64,000 nucleotides of DNA from Alicyclobacillus tolerans (lineage in GTDB: Bacteria; Bacillota; Bacilli; Alicyclobacillales; Alicyclobacillaceae). Each line of letters opens with the position of its first letter. Positions within the stretch are counted from its first letter, which is position 1. Under the pieces are notes generated by a model that was given only the letters and a program-made list of their open reading frames with translations, was not told the origin of the DNA and did no database searches. The stretch lies in the NCBI RefSeq assembly GCF_021739485.1, contig NZ_JAJFNK010000002.1, positions 124,001-188,000 on the forward strand. Direction: 5' to 3'. The position numbers were made by a program, and so were the translations under genes. This document shows positions 44,037 through 53,122 of the stretch, piece after piece.

Positions 44037-45440
44037 ATGGTTGAATTGTACAAGACCCGACGCTCCACTGGAGTTGAAAAAGCGGCTTTTCGCAAGTTTG
44101 AGTGGGCTTCGAAACCAGGGCAAAATGTGTGGACGGTTGAGCAACGACAGATTATTTCTAGTTCTGCTGTCCATACCGTAGTCTTCGCAGCCCCGGGCAG
44201 TGGAAAAACCACCGTATTGACCGGGCGTATGGCGCATCTCATTGAGGGCAGACAGGCAGCCGCAAAATCGATGATGGCAATGACCTTTACGCGCCAGTCT
44301 GCACTGGACATGAAACGCCGTCTAAAAACCTTGTCGAGGTTGCCTGCAACGACCGTGGAGGCCATCCAGATGGGAACCTTTCATGCGCAAATTTTCAGAA
44401 TGATGTTGATGTCCACGCCAGATATTCCAGTATTACTGAGTCGACGCGAACAATACGGATTTATGTCGTCTGCACTGCGATCCGCAGGACAGGCACGCCA
44501 AAAGGTAGAAGACTGGTTGAACCACTTGGCCAGAGTCAAGGCGCAATGGCCGTCTCTACCCCAGAAGGGTTCTGTTAAGAGAGTCATTGACAATTACGAA
44601 TCCTTAAAGAAAAAACATCGACGATGGGATTTTGACGACATCCTCGTCGCGTATTGCGAGACATTTATAGAGAACCATCAGCCCCTTCCAATCTTTCTCA
44701 CGCACTTACTCGTCGACGAGTATCAAGATACGAACCCCATTCAAGAGGTCATTGTCAAACACCTTTCCGACACCCTTTCCATTCCGGTATTTGCAGTGGG
44801 TGACGACGATCAAGCCATCTACGGCTTTCGAGGTGCAACTCCCGATGGACTGCTTCATTTCACGGATACGTTCACAAAAGCCTCGTCGTTCGAATTGGCT
44901 TGCAACTTCCGTTCGGATCGAAGCGTCATCCACCACGCCTCCACGTTAATCGGGCACAATCGGCAGCGCGTGGTAAAGCACTTCACCGTGGCGAGTGAAA
45001 TCCAAGGTGAGTACACCTTGCACCAGTGGGACGACGAAGTTCAGGAATCGTATGGAGTGGCACAACTCATTCTCACGCACTTGCAACAAAGGGGCAGTAC
45101 ATGGACTGTCGCGGTCCTAGCACGGACCCGCAAACAGCTCTACTGGGTTTGGATGCTGCTTCAAAGTCAACATTTGGCCCACGTGCAGCTGCGAACCTTT
45201 CACGACGCGAAAGGAAAGGAGTGGGACGAAGTACACCTCATTGGCTGTATCGAAAACAATCCGTATTTGGCACAGTCTCGGGAGCAATCCAGAGACATCG
45301 AAGAAGAGAGAAGGCTGTTTTACGTCGGGATGACCCGAGCGCGGCACGTATTGACCATCCACTGGCCCCTTCGCGTGCGCAGCCGACGAGCCAAACCATC
45401 GAGGTTTGTTGAGGAGGCCCGCAGTTTGTCGTTGACCTAG
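44037..45440 (+). CDS. Short UvrD/Rep-type DNA helicase
   Basis: 467 residues, much shorter than UvrD or PcrA (about 720). All key superfamily 1 motifs are seen: APGSGKT (Walker A), TFTRQSALDMKRR, VDEYQDTN (Walker B), GDDDQAIYGFRGA, and the C-terminal TFHDAKGKEWDEVHL and RRLFYVGMTRAR. The accessory 1B and 2B subdomains must be small. ATG 44037 has no good ribosome-binding site, and the frame stays open 43 codons upstream without ATG, GTG or TTG, so the start is uncertain. The stop overlaps the tRNA promoter. Confidence 0.82.
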   Translation: MVELYKTRRSTGVEKAAFRKFEWASKPGQNVWTVEQRQIISSSAVHTVVFAAPGSGKTTVLTGRMAHLIEGRQAAAKSMMAMTFTRQSALDMKRRLKTLSRLPATTVEAIQMGTFHAQIFRMMLMSTPDIPVLLSRREQYGFMSSALRSAGQARQKVEDWLNHLARVKAQWPSLPQKGSVKRVIDNYESLKKKHRRWDFDDILVAYCETFIENHQPLPIFLTHLLVDEYQDTNPIQEVIVKHLSDTLSIPVFAVGDDDQAIYGFRGATPDGLLHFTDTFTKASSFELACNFRSDRSVIHHASTLIGHNRQRVVKHFTVASEIQGEYTLHQWDDEVQESYGVAQLILTHLQQRGSTWTVAVLARTRKQLYWVWMLLQSQHLAHVQLRTFHDAKGKEWDEVHLIGCIENNPYLAQSREQSRDIEEERRLFYVGMTRARHVLTIHWPLRVRSRRAKPSRFVEEARSLSLT

Positions 45441-45460
45441 AATTCCGCCCGTGGTATAGT
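45432..45460 (+). promoter_or_regulatory. Strong sigma-A promoter of the tRNA operon
   Basis: TTGACC at 45432-45437, 17 bases, then TATAGT at 45455-45460. Each element matches five of six consensus bases. It overlaps the stop of the helicase gene. Confidence 0.72.
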
Positions 45461-45491
45461 AACGAATGTCGCCGCGGAACAAGCAATCCGC

Positions 45492-45565
45492 GGGCCTATA
45501 GCTCAGCTGGCTAGAGCGCACGACTGATAATCGTGAGGTCAGAGGTTCGAGTCCTCTTAGGCCCA
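45492..45565 (+). tRNA. tRNA-Ile (GAT)
   Basis: 74 bases. Acceptor stem GGGCCTA/TAGGCCC, D arm GCTCAGCTGGCTAGAGC, anticodon stem CACGA/TCGTG around CTGATAA with anticodon GAT, T arm AGAGG-TTCGAGT-CCTCT. The discriminator is A and CCA is not encoded. Confidence 0.97.
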
Positions 45566-45630
45566 TTCAGTAATTCATTGGCTTGAGGCTTGGAGGCAAC
45601 GCAGCAGTAAGGTTCTTGGTTCATCATCAT

Positions 45631-45713
45631 GCGGGTGTGGCGGAATTGGCAGACGCACCAGATTTAGGTTCTGGCGGGAGACCGTGGGGGTTCGAGTCCC
45701 TTCACCCGCACCA
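45631..45713 (+). tRNA. tRNA-Leu (TAG)
   Basis: 83 bases including an encoded CCA. Acceptor stem GCGGGTG/CACCCGC, anticodon stem CCAGA/TCTGG around TTTAGGT with anticodon TAG, a class II variable arm, and TTCGAGT in the T loop. Co-transcribed with tRNA-Ile. Confidence 0.96.
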
Positions 45714-45726
45714 CAAAAAGCCTATC

Positions 45727-45755
45727 GGCACGGGCCTTGGTCCCGTGTCTTTTTT
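45727..45755 (+). terminator. Terminator of the tRNA operon
   Basis: CACGGG at 45729-45734 pairs with CCCGTG at 45742-45747 around CCTTGGT, followed by TCTTTTTT. Confidence 0.85.
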
Positions 45756-45854
45756 ACGCCTGCCCGTCATTGAGATGTTGGACCTCACCTCGGACGCTGC
45801 GTTCGGATTGAGCGCAAACTTGCGGCTCGGTCGGCACTTGTGTGTGCGTTACTT

Positions 45855-45863
45855 GGTGGTATA
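45855..45863 (+). promoter_or_regulatory. Distal extended -10 promoter upstream of ccpA
   Basis: TGGTATAAT is a perfect extended -10. It lies 174 bases before the ccpA start; a weak hairpin and a T-run (45894-45900) follow, so it may be attenuated. Confidence 0.4.
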
Positions 45864-45965
45864 ATAGCCACTGGCGATCCCTATGGGTATCCGTCTTTTT
45901 TTGTTGAAGTTTTTTGCTTAAGGTCGTTTGTGCTGGAGTCTTTTGAGCTCAAATTGGCTGGGTGT

Positions 45966-45994
45966 TTGGACTGGCATCCTTTTCGATGTATAGT
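45966..45994 (+). promoter_or_regulatory. Proximal sigma-A promoter of ccpA
   Basis: TTGGAC at 45966-45971, 17 bases, TATAGT at 45989-45994. The ccpA start is 43 bases downstream. Confidence 0.55.
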
Positions 45995-46036
45995 CATGAT
46001 ATTATATAAAAAAGTCGAATATGGGGGTGACACATT

Positions 46037-47017
46037 TTGACAGTCACCATTTACGATGTAGCACGGGAAGCGAAAGTATCTATGGCTACAGTATCGCGAG
46101 TTCTCAATGGAACGGCTGTGGTCAAGGAAGATACGAAAAAACGGGTTCAGGATGCGATTTCCAAGTTGGGTTATCGTCCCAACGCCGTCGCGCGTGGACT
46201 GGCAAGCAAGAAAACAAGGACGATTGGCGTCATTGTTCCGGACGTTTCTGCAGCTTTTGTGGCTGAAGTAGTGCGGGGTATCGAGGATATCGCTACAATG
46301 TACGACTATCACATCATTTTGACGAACTCAGATTCCCAGTTAAACAGAGAAATCGATTTGATTGGAACAATGTGGGAAAAACAGGTTGACGGACTCATAT
46401 ACATGACCGACCGCCTGCAAAAGGAACACGTCGATGCCTTTGAAGACGCTCAAATCCCGGTTGTTCTGTGTGCAACTGAGGACCCCGAGCGGCGAATCCC
46501 TTCGGTCAACATTGACAATCGCAGAGCGGGTGCCGATGCGGGGACGTATTTACTCGAACGCGGATGTAAACACATTGCTTTTGTGACCACTCCGGAAGGA
46601 TCATCGGTGCTTGCGGACAGACGCTGGACAGGTTTACTGTCTTGCGTTCCCGCTGAAGAGCTGGCCCGTATCGAAGCTCACGATGGACGTTATGAATATG
46701 CGCTGCCCGCTGTGAAGTCCGCTTTGCAAGCGCAGCCCATCGACGGCATCGTAGCGACGTCCGACGAACTGGGTTTAGCCGCTATTCACGCTGTACAAGA
46801 CGCCGGCTTAAAAGTTCCGGAAAACGTGAAAATTATCGCATTTGACAATACGCGGCTGGCAAACATGGTTCGGCCGGAAATGACGGTCATTGCTCAGCCG
46901 ATGTACGACTTTGGCGCGGTTTCCATGCGGCTTTTAACCAAGTTTTTACTGGATGAACCGGTCGAGAATTACTCCGTAACACTTTTGCACAATATTGTGG
47001 AGCGCGAATCAACCTGA
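46037..47017 (+). CDS. ccpA: Catabolite control protein A
   Basis: 326 residues, LacI/GalR family. The DNA-binding helix-turn-helix TIYDVAREAKVSMATVSRVL and the hinge GYRPNAVARGLASKKTRTIG are nearly identical to CcpA of Bacillus, as are RGIEDIATMYDYHIILTNSD and DFGAVSMRLLTK. With HPr-Ser46-P it binds cre sites for carbon catabolite control. TTG 46037 follows GGGGGTGA. No clear cre site is seen in its own upstream region. Confidence 0.92.
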   Translation: MTVTIYDVAREAKVSMATVSRVLNGTAVVKEDTKKRVQDAISKLGYRPNAVARGLASKKTRTIGVIVPDVSAAFVAEVVRGIEDIATMYDYHIILTNSDSQLNREIDLIGTMWEKQVDGLIYMTDRLQKEHVDAFEDAQIPVVLCATEDPERRIPSVNIDNRRAGADAGTYLLERGCKHIAFVTTPEGSSVLADRRWTGLLSCVPAEELARIEAHDGRYEYALPAVKSALQAQPIDGIVATSDELGLAAIHAVQDAGLKVPENVKIIAFDNTRLANMVRPEMTVIAQPMYDFGAVSMRLLTKFLLDEPVENYSVTLLHNIVEREST

Positions 47018-47081
47018 GTTGTTGACCGGACAGCTTTGGCGGCCGGCATTGACCGCCGTGGACACAGAGGGGTTGAGACGA

Positions 47082-48461
47082 TTGTTTCAAAAGTTTATAG
47101 AGGATCACAGACAGGAAATGCTGGACAGCCTGCAGCAACTCCTGAAAATCCAGAGTATTAAGGGGCCGGCTGCCAATCAGGCCCCTTTTGGCACTGGACC
47201 CGCTGAAGCTCTGGCCTACGTGCTGTCGCTCGCGCAAAGCAAAGGGCTTAACGTAAAAAACCTGGATGGTTACGCTGGATTTGCGGAGTATGGTGAAGGC
47301 GAAGATTACGTTGCGGTTTTGTCTCATCTGGACGTCGTGCCTACAGGTTCAGGTTGGACGCATCCACCGTTTGCCGCCGAGATACACGAAGGCAGAGTTT
47401 ATGCCCGTGGAGCCGTTGACGATAAAGGACCGGCATTGAGCAGTCTTTGGGCCCTTGTTGCTTTAAAGGAATTAGGGTTGAAACCCAAACGTAAAATTCG
47501 CTGCATATTTGGCCTGGACGAGGAAAACGATTGGAATTGTGTGAAGCACTATCTCTCCAAGGAACCAGAGCCCCTTGCAGGGTTCACTCCCGATGCCGAT
47601 TTTCCTCTCATCTACGCCGAAAAAGGTGTCGCAACCTTAAAGTTCGAAATGAAAGCAGACGTGGATTCTATGTGCCCGAAGGTGATTCGTTTTGAAGGCG
47701 GGCATCGGGTGAATATGGTGCCAGACTACGCGTATGCTGTTATAGATTGTTATTCTGAAACTGCGGCGCGAGAATGGGAGCAAAAGCTTTTTAAAGAGTC
47801 CCGCCAGCGCCAGATTGAACTCGACGTCAGTTTGAACGGTTCCCGCATTCAAATTGTCGTTCGCGGTGTTTCCGCTCACGCCAGCCGTCCGGAGCTCGGA
47901 GTCAACTCGATTGTACAGCTGGCCGCTTTACTGTCAACCAACTCCATTTCAAATGCAGCTATGTGGCGCGCCGTTGCTGGGCAAGACACTGCTGGCCGGG
48001 CACTCGGGATTGATGCCTTCGACGAGGTGACCGGCGAATTGACGTCGAACCTGGGTATGGCATCACTGGATGGCAATACCTATAGCTTTTTGTTCAATAT
48101 CCGGTATCCTATTGATCTAAACCAGGACCAATTACTCACTCAGTGCCAGGAATATGTGTCAGACAAATGGCAGGTTACCTTGGTCGAAAACCTAGATCCG
48201 TTGTATGTACCCTTGGAGAGTCCGGTGGTCGAGGTTTTAAGCAAAGTTTACTCAGAATATATGGGCGAATCCGCTGAGCCGTTAACCACCGGGGGTGCCA
48301 CGTATGCCCGTGCCATACCGAATGCAGTCGCATTTGGACCTCTGTTCCCAGGACAGCCGGAACTGGCGCACCAAGTGGATGAAAGTTGGGAACTCGCAGA
48401 TTATTTGCGTTGTGCAGAGATATATGCTCAGGCAATGCTGGAATTAGCGAATACTCTATAG
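47082..48461 (+). CDS. PepV-type M20 dipeptidase
   Basis: 459 residues. Zinc ligands sit in LSHLDVVPTGSGW, GAVDDKGPA, GLDEENDWNC, TPDADFPLIYAEKG and the C-terminal GGATYAR / QPELAHQVDE. The insert domain has GVSAHASRPELGVNS. It matches the Sapep/PepV group that trims beta-Ala or D-amino-acid dipeptides. TTG 47082 is 9 bases after AGAGGGG. It follows ccpA by 64 bases and may share its transcript. Confidence 0.88.
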   Translation: MFQKFIEDHRQEMLDSLQQLLKIQSIKGPAANQAPFGTGPAEALAYVLSLAQSKGLNVKNLDGYAGFAEYGEGEDYVAVLSHLDVVPTGSGWTHPPFAAEIHEGRVYARGAVDDKGPALSSLWALVALKELGLKPKRKIRCIFGLDEENDWNCVKHYLSKEPEPLAGFTPDADFPLIYAEKGVATLKFEMKADVDSMCPKVIRFEGGHRVNMVPDYAYAVIDCYSETAAREWEQKLFKESRQRQIELDVSLNGSRIQIVVRGVSAHASRPELGVNSIVQLAALLSTNSISNAAMWRAVAGQDTAGRALGIDAFDEVTGELTSNLGMASLDGNTYSFLFNIRYPIDLNQDQLLTQCQEYVSDKWQVTLVENLDPLYVPLESPVVEVLSKVYSEYMGESAEPLTTGGATYARAIPNAVAFGPLFPGQPELAHQVDESWELADYLRCAEIYAQAMLELANTL

Positions 48462-48545
48462 CAAAGGTTCTAACTCCAGTTGATTCTATGGTAAATATCT
48501 GATATGGTTCACTTTAATCCTTCAATTGCAAGGGAGGGAGATGCA

Positions 48546-49130
48546 ATGCGGGTTGAACGAATTGCCAAGGACAAGGTTCGTATCTTTGTCAGCTACGACG
48601 ATTTGGACGAACGCGGGATTGATCGGGATGAAATTTGGCAAAACGGCAAAAAAGTTCAGGAACTTTTCTGGGATATGATGGAGACGGCATACACTGAGGT
48701 TGGGTTTGAGATTGCAGGTCCCATTGCCGTTGAAGCCTTCACGATGCCCACGGAAGGGGTCGTTGTGATTGTGACCAGAGTTCCAAGCTTGCCCGGACAG
48801 TCCAAGCCCGACGACGAAGAAACAGACATGGATTTGGATACCGAATTTTCATCTTTTGTGTTTCGCTTCCAGGACTTCGAAGACGTTGTACGGGCCGCCC
48901 ATGCATTGGAGGAATATAGTTTAGACGGAGCATTGTATGAGTATCAAGGGGATTACTACTTGTTTTTTGACGAGGACCAACTCAAGGATGAATATTACGA
49001 CAGCATCTGGAGCATTCTCCATGAATACGGAGACTACGCGAACGTGACGGTCCCTGTGCTTGAAGAGTATGGCCGCTCCATTATGCCGCATGCAGCGATT
49101 GAACTTCTAGTCGAGCACTTTCCTCTATAG
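48546..49130 (+). CDS. mecA: Adaptor protein MecA
   Basis: 194 residues. N-terminal target-binding domain (MRVERIAKDKVRIFVSYDDL, IWQNGKKVQELFWDMM), an acidic linker (DDEETDMDLDTEF) and the C-terminal ClpC-binding domain (FRFQDFEDVVRAAHAL, YYLFFDE). MecA brings ComK and other proteins to the ClpC-ClpP protease. ATG 48546 lies behind GGGAGGGAG. A clear terminator follows at 49248-49289. Confidence 0.92.
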   Translation: MRVERIAKDKVRIFVSYDDLDERGIDRDEIWQNGKKVQELFWDMMETAYTEVGFEIAGPIAVEAFTMPTEGVVVIVTRVPSLPGQSKPDDEETDMDLDTEFSSFVFRFQDFEDVVRAAHALEEYSLDGALYEYQGDYYLFFDEDQLKDEYYDSIWSILHEYGDYANVTVPVLEEYGRSIMPHAAIELLVEHFPL

Positions 49131-49247
49131 AAGCTTGCGAGTACAGGTTTGTGAGTCCTTTACCCCTTGGCCGGGATTTGGCCAGATGGGTACACTGAAT
49201 TAAAGTTTCGACGCCATGTTATTTGGTGTCCGCTAAAACAAGGACAT

Positions 49248-49289
49248 AAAACGGAATGCAATGGGACAACCCGTTGTTTTCCGTTTTTT
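49248..49289 (+). terminator. Terminator after mecA
   Basis: AAAACGGAA at 49248-49256 pairs with TTCCGTTTT at 49279-49287; inside it CAATGGG pairs with CCCGTTG around ACAA. T-run at the end. Confidence 0.8.
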
Positions 49290-49387
49290 CTGTCTTTGCT
49301 GAGGCATCATGCACCGGCGAAGAGGACTGTGCTGGCTTTGGCGAGGACTGCGCTTCGGAGGATACAGACCCGCGGCGCGCTTTGGCA

Positions 49388-49855
49388 TCAGCGAAAGAGG
49401 TTCCCAATCAAATCAATGAGACCGATGGTTACCGCAGCCAGTGCAGCGGCCATCAACGGTCCTACCGGCATGCCCCGGAACAAGACGATGCCGACGACTG
49501 TGCCAACCACAATGCTTAAGAGCAATGAAGGATTCGTTTGCAAAAGGATGAGTCCGCGGTTGTTGATCACTGTGGCCACAATGCCACCTAGAATGGTTGC
49601 GATCCCAGCGACGCTGAAAATCGCTTCAGCCGCCTCTTTGCCATTCACTTTTCCGTTGGCTAAAGGTACGAGGATAGAAATCATCAGGAACAGCAGACCT
49701 AGTTCCAAACTCCGGCGCTCCAGCATGGGAAAATACCGCTCCAGCCGCAACATGCGCAGAATCAGGAGAAGGCTGGCCGCAACCGATACGATGTTCACTC
49801 TGCTCACAACACCGACAACAATAAAAAGGATGAGGAACATTTCAGGGGTCAGCAT
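49388..49855 (-). CDS. DUF441 membrane protein (YtwI-like)
   Basis: 155 residues, four to five hydrophobic spans (MFLILFIVVGVVSRV, GLLFLMISILVPLA, IFSVAGIATILGGIVATV, GPLMAAALAAVTIGLIDL). The pattern GLIDLIGNLF at the end and the size fit DUF441, found in many Bacilli and Proteobacteria with unknown role. ATG 49855 follows AAGGAGAG on the minus strand. The last part lies near the mecA terminator. Confidence 0.82.
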   Translation of the reverse strand: MLTPEMFLILFIVVGVVSRVNIVSVAASLLLILRMLRLERYFPMLERRSLELGLLFLMISILVPLANGKVNGKEAAEAIFSVAGIATILGGIVATVINNRGLILLQTNPSLLLSIVVGTVVGIVLFRGMPVGPLMAAALAAVTIGLIDLIGNLFR

Positions 49856-49939
49856 TTCGCTCTCTCCTTAAAAACACTTGTCCTCATCATTCATATTCAA
49901 AAAACTTGTTCCGATGATTTCCTCCGAAATGCAGATGAT

Positions 49940-51205
49940 TCAAACTCGAGCACGGTGTCTGCCTATGGAGCGCTTCATTGGAACACTCCGTTCTTCGGAC
50001 GAGCCGCTGCCTTGGGTTTTCGGGTGGATGAGCACCAAACTTAGCAGACCGCAGACAAAGGCGAAAACCGCTACCGAAATAAACATCACCCCAGACGAAA
50101 AGGACAAAAGCCACGTGTATACAGGAGGACCTGCTGCTACTCCCAAAAAGCGCACGCTGCCGTACCAACTTGTCACCATGCCGCGCTGTTCTTGACTGAC
50201 CGCAGATGTGATTAACGTATTTAGACTTGGCAAAATCACTCCTGTTCCAATGGCGCCGAACGACATCAGCGCAACAAGGACCCAGGCGTTTGAAGTTAGC
50301 CAAACCGCAGTTAACAGAGCTGCGCCTAAAATGGCAAACCCAGATACCATCAGCCACTTCATGAGCTTTTTTCGCTTTTTAATGAGCGATCCGGTGACAA
50401 GGGAAGTCACACTTAACACAAGCAAAGGGATGGCTAAGACCAACCCCTTGCGAATTCCGTCGATTTGATACTTGTTTTCAAGCAAGTCGGAAAGGTAAAA
50501 TAGTACACCAAACAAATTGAACAGAGCTGCGGCACCTGACAGGTAGGCCACGGACAACCAACGGCCTTCGCGCTTGACCACTGGACCGAGCGACTTGATA
50601 TAATTCAATACGGTTTGCTTAGACTGCGAGGTTTTTTTCTCAGGAATCAGCCACCATACCGCAGCGGCCAAAGGAATGCACAAAATGGGAAAGATGAAAA
50701 ACGCTGCGTACCAGCTGATGAGAAATACGGCCGCTCCCAAAACTGGACTGACGACTTTTCCCAAAGCGTTACCCGCCTCATTTACGCCTAATGCCTGACT
50801 TCTTTGGCTTCCTGAAAAGAGATCGCCTAGCCAGGCCATGGCTATGGGGGCGGTGCCGGAAGCGCCGATGCCTTGGACGACACGGGCAATCAGGATTGTC
50901 GTGTATGGGTGTGGGATAAACCAACCTGCCAAACCTGCTGCGATACCTCCAGCTCCAAACAAGAGCAGTGAAGGGACGACAATCCATCGTCTCGAATAGC
51001 GATCGGACAAAAATCCAGCGAATGGAATGACAATTCCTGCGGGAACGGAAAACAGCGTAATAATCAAACTGACTTGAAACTTTGTGACGTGCATCTCGTT
51101 CTGCATTTCCGGCATGCCGGGAATCAGTACAGAGTTGCCCAAAACCATCAATAGAGGAACCAACGATAAAAAAGTAATAACGGACCAATTAGAGCGTTTT
51201 TTCAC
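49940..51205 (-). CDS. Major facilitator superfamily transporter
   Basis: 421 residues, about twelve spans. The loop motif GFLSDRYSRRWIVVPSLLLF (motif A) and RVVQGIGASGTAPIAMAWLGD (motif B region) mark a drug:H+ antiporter-type MFS protein; the substrate is unknown. The C-terminal 30 residues are basic and polar. GTG at 51205 is 8 bases after AAAGGAGG. It is divergent from the glutamate dehydrogenase gene. Confidence 0.87.
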   Translation of the reverse strand: MKKRSNWSVITFLSLVPLLMVLGNSVLIPGMPEMQNEMHVTKFQVSLIITLFSVPAGIVIPFAGFLSDRYSRRWIVVPSLLLFGAGGIAAGLAGWFIPHPYTTILIARVVQGIGASGTAPIAMAWLGDLFSGSQRSQALGVNEAGNALGKVVSPVLGAAVFLISWYAAFFIFPILCIPLAAAVWWLIPEKKTSQSKQTVLNYIKSLGPVVKREGRWLSVAYLSGAAALFNLFGVLFYLSDLLENKYQIDGIRKGLVLAIPLLVLSVTSLVTGSLIKKRKKLMKWLMVSGFAILGAALLTAVWLTSNAWVLVALMSFGAIGTGVILPSLNTLITSAVSQEQRGMVTSWYGSVRFLGVAAGPPVYTWLLSFSSGVMFISVAVFAFVCGLLSLVLIHPKTQGSGSSEERSVPMKRSIGRHRARV

Positions 51206-51344
51206 CGCTATATCCTCCTTTCCTGCAAGGTCATTTTGCCTCATAACCGGGGACTGTACTCATGGGGGTTGAAGATTTCACACGAAGTTGTATACTAATT
51301 CCGGCTTGTTTAACATGGAATCGATCCTGAAGGTGGTTATTGGA

Positions 51345-52631
51345 GTGAGGAACGAACAAAGCGAACCCAGTGTACGCACGGATGTCGAAACGGAAAATTT
51401 AGATGTACTGTCCAGTACGCAAAACGTCATTCTTGAGGCTTTGCAAAAGCTCGGGTACGACGAACAGATGTACCAACTTCTAAAGGACCCTTTGCGCGTA
51501 CTGATGGTCCGGTTTCCCGTGCGCATGGATGACGGCAGCGTTCGCGTCTATACGGGCTACAGGGCACAGCACAACAATGCCGTAGGCCCAACCAAAGGCG
51601 GCATCCGACTTCATCCCAATGTAGATGAAGACGAAATCAAGGCGCTTTCCATTTGGATGTCCGTCAAGTGCGGAATTGCAAACCTTCCGTATGGCGGCGG
51701 AAAGGGTGGAATTGTTTGTGACCCAAGGGAAATGTCATTTGCGGAAATCGAACGTTTAAGCCGGGCTTACGTGCGCGCCATCAGTCAAATCGTCGGTCCG
51801 ACAAAAGACATTCCTGCACCCGACGTATTCAGCAACTCACAGAACATGGCCTGGATGTTAGACGAATACTCGCACCTGCGCCAGTTTGACTCGCCCGGAT
51901 TCATAACCGGAAAGCCTCTTGTGTTAGGGGGCAGCAAAGGACGCGAAAGTTCGACGGCACGTGGTGTCGCCATTTGTATTGAACAAGCCGCCGCAGTAAA
52001 AAAACTGGACCTGGCTGGTTCGAAGGTGATTGTACAAGGATTCGGGAATGCGGGAAGCTACTTAGCCAAGTTCATGTTTGACTCCGGTGCGAAAGTCGTA
52101 GGTATATCCGACGCTTATGGGGCACTGTACGACGAAAAGGGACTCGATATCGACGACCTGTTAGAACGAAGGGATTCTTTCGGCACCGTAACCAAGCTGT
52201 TTAAAAACACCATTTCCAACAAACAACTTTTGGAATCTGAGTGCGATATCTTGGTACCTGCAGCCGTCGAAAACCAAATCACGCAGGAAAACGCGGCGAG
52301 AATCAAGGCTTCCATTATTGTTGAAGCAGCCAACGGTCCGACGACGACAGCCGCAACGAAAATCCTTCACGACAAAGGTGTCTTATTGGTTCCAGACGTG
52401 CTTGGAAATTCGGGGGGCGTGATTGTCTCATACTTTGAATGGGTTCAAAACAACCAAGGACTGTACTGGACCGAAGATGAAGTGAATAGGAAGCTGGCGG
52501 AAATTTTGAAACGCAGCTTTAAAACCGTTTACGCCACAGCGAACAGGTTTAAAGTCGACATGCGTCTGGCAGCTTACATTGTCGGTGTGCGACACATGGC
52601 AGAAGCTGCTCGGTGGCGCGGTTGGGTCTAA
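51345..52631 (+). CDS. Glutamate dehydrogenase (GudB/RocG type)
   Basis: 428 residues, the usual length. Conserved parts: GYRAQHNNAVGPTKGGIRLH with the glutamate site, KCGIANLPYGGGKGGI with the catalytic Lys region, PAPDV with the catalytic Asp, and VIVQGFGNAGSYLA as the NAD-binding loop. It deaminates glutamate to 2-oxoglutarate. GTG 51345 is 8 bases after AAGGTGG; ATG 51315 is in frame but without a site. NAD preference is likely from the family, not proven. Confidence 0.93.
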   Translation: MRNEQSEPSVRTDVETENLDVLSSTQNVILEALQKLGYDEQMYQLLKDPLRVLMVRFPVRMDDGSVRVYTGYRAQHNNAVGPTKGGIRLHPNVDEDEIKALSIWMSVKCGIANLPYGGGKGGIVCDPREMSFAEIERLSRAYVRAISQIVGPTKDIPAPDVFSNSQNMAWMLDEYSHLRQFDSPGFITGKPLVLGGSKGRESSTARGVAICIEQAAAVKKLDLAGSKVIVQGFGNAGSYLAKFMFDSGAKVVGISDAYGALYDEKGLDIDDLLERRDSFGTVTKLFKNTISNKQLLESECDILVPAAVENQITQENAARIKASIIVEAANGPTTTAATKILHDKGVLLVPDVLGNSGGVIVSYFEWVQNNQGLYWTEDEVNRKLAEILKRSFKTVYATANRFKVDMRLAAYIVGVRHMAEAARWRGWV

Positions 52632-52662
52632 GTTTGACGAAGTTGAAGGAGTTTACGGTCTC

Positions 52663-52755
52663 ATGACGAATGTTTTAGCTGGCGCTGGAAAGGTTTATGT
52701 ATGTGCGGCGCCGACCATAATGATGTTAATCGCCCAATCGGTAAGGGGGTTTTAA
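52663..52755 (+). CDS. Possible 30-residue ORF after glutamate dehydrogenase
   Basis: ATG about 11 bases after AAGGAG, product MTNVLAGAGKVYVCAAPTIM plus 10 residues, mildly hydrophobic. No family known. Only the ribosome-binding match supports it. Confidence 0.3.
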   Translation: MTNVLAGAGKVYVCAAPTIMMLIAQSVRGF

Positions 52756-52803
52756 GAGCGTATGCGGTCGGATACACTCGCGCCTGAAGGAGTGAGCGAC
52801 GAC

Positions 52804-52968
52804 ATGGCGTTTACCAACCAACGAGTCAAGGTCCATATTCGCTGTCGGAAATGCGGAGAAACCTTTATTTTGAGAGGCGTACGCGATCCGAAAGGGCATA
52901 TCGAGACCGGGTTCAAACGTTGTCTTTGCGACAATGAGGATGATTTCGACATTGAACCGCTTGCCTGA
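52804..52968 (+). CDS. Small zinc-finger-like protein (54 aa)
   Basis: 54 residues: VHIRCRKCGETFILRG with a CxxC pair and RCLCDNEDD with a second CxC pair, a likely zinc site, and an acidic end. ATG 52804 is 11 bases after AAGGAG; ATG 52762 in the same frame would add 14 residues. No known family can be given with confidence. A strong terminator follows at 53023-53056. Confidence 0.62.
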   Translation: MAFTNQRVKVHIRCRKCGETFILRGVRDPKGHIETGFKRCLCDNEDDFDIEPLA

Positions 52969-53022
52969 TTGTCTGTCGTGATGCGCTCTTAATCGAAGCA
53001 TCAACCATAAATTTTTGGATAG

Positions 53023-53056
53023 TATGCCTGCCGGTAACGGCAGGCATATTTATTTT
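53023..53056 (+). terminator. Terminator before sleB
   Basis: TATGCCTGCCG at 53023-53033 pairs perfectly with CGGCAGGCATA at 53038-53048 around GTAA, followed by TTTATTTT. Confidence 0.88.
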
Positions 53057-53122
53057 GCATTTTTGACAAACTAGCTCTCGTCAAAGGATCGAAACCTCAT
53101 CTTGGAAGGGGTTCTACGTGCG

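Noticed and set aside
49167-49871. Plus-strand ORF of 234 codons
   Set aside because: Opposite the DUF441 gene; Arg/Thr/Met-rich shadow of a membrane protein.
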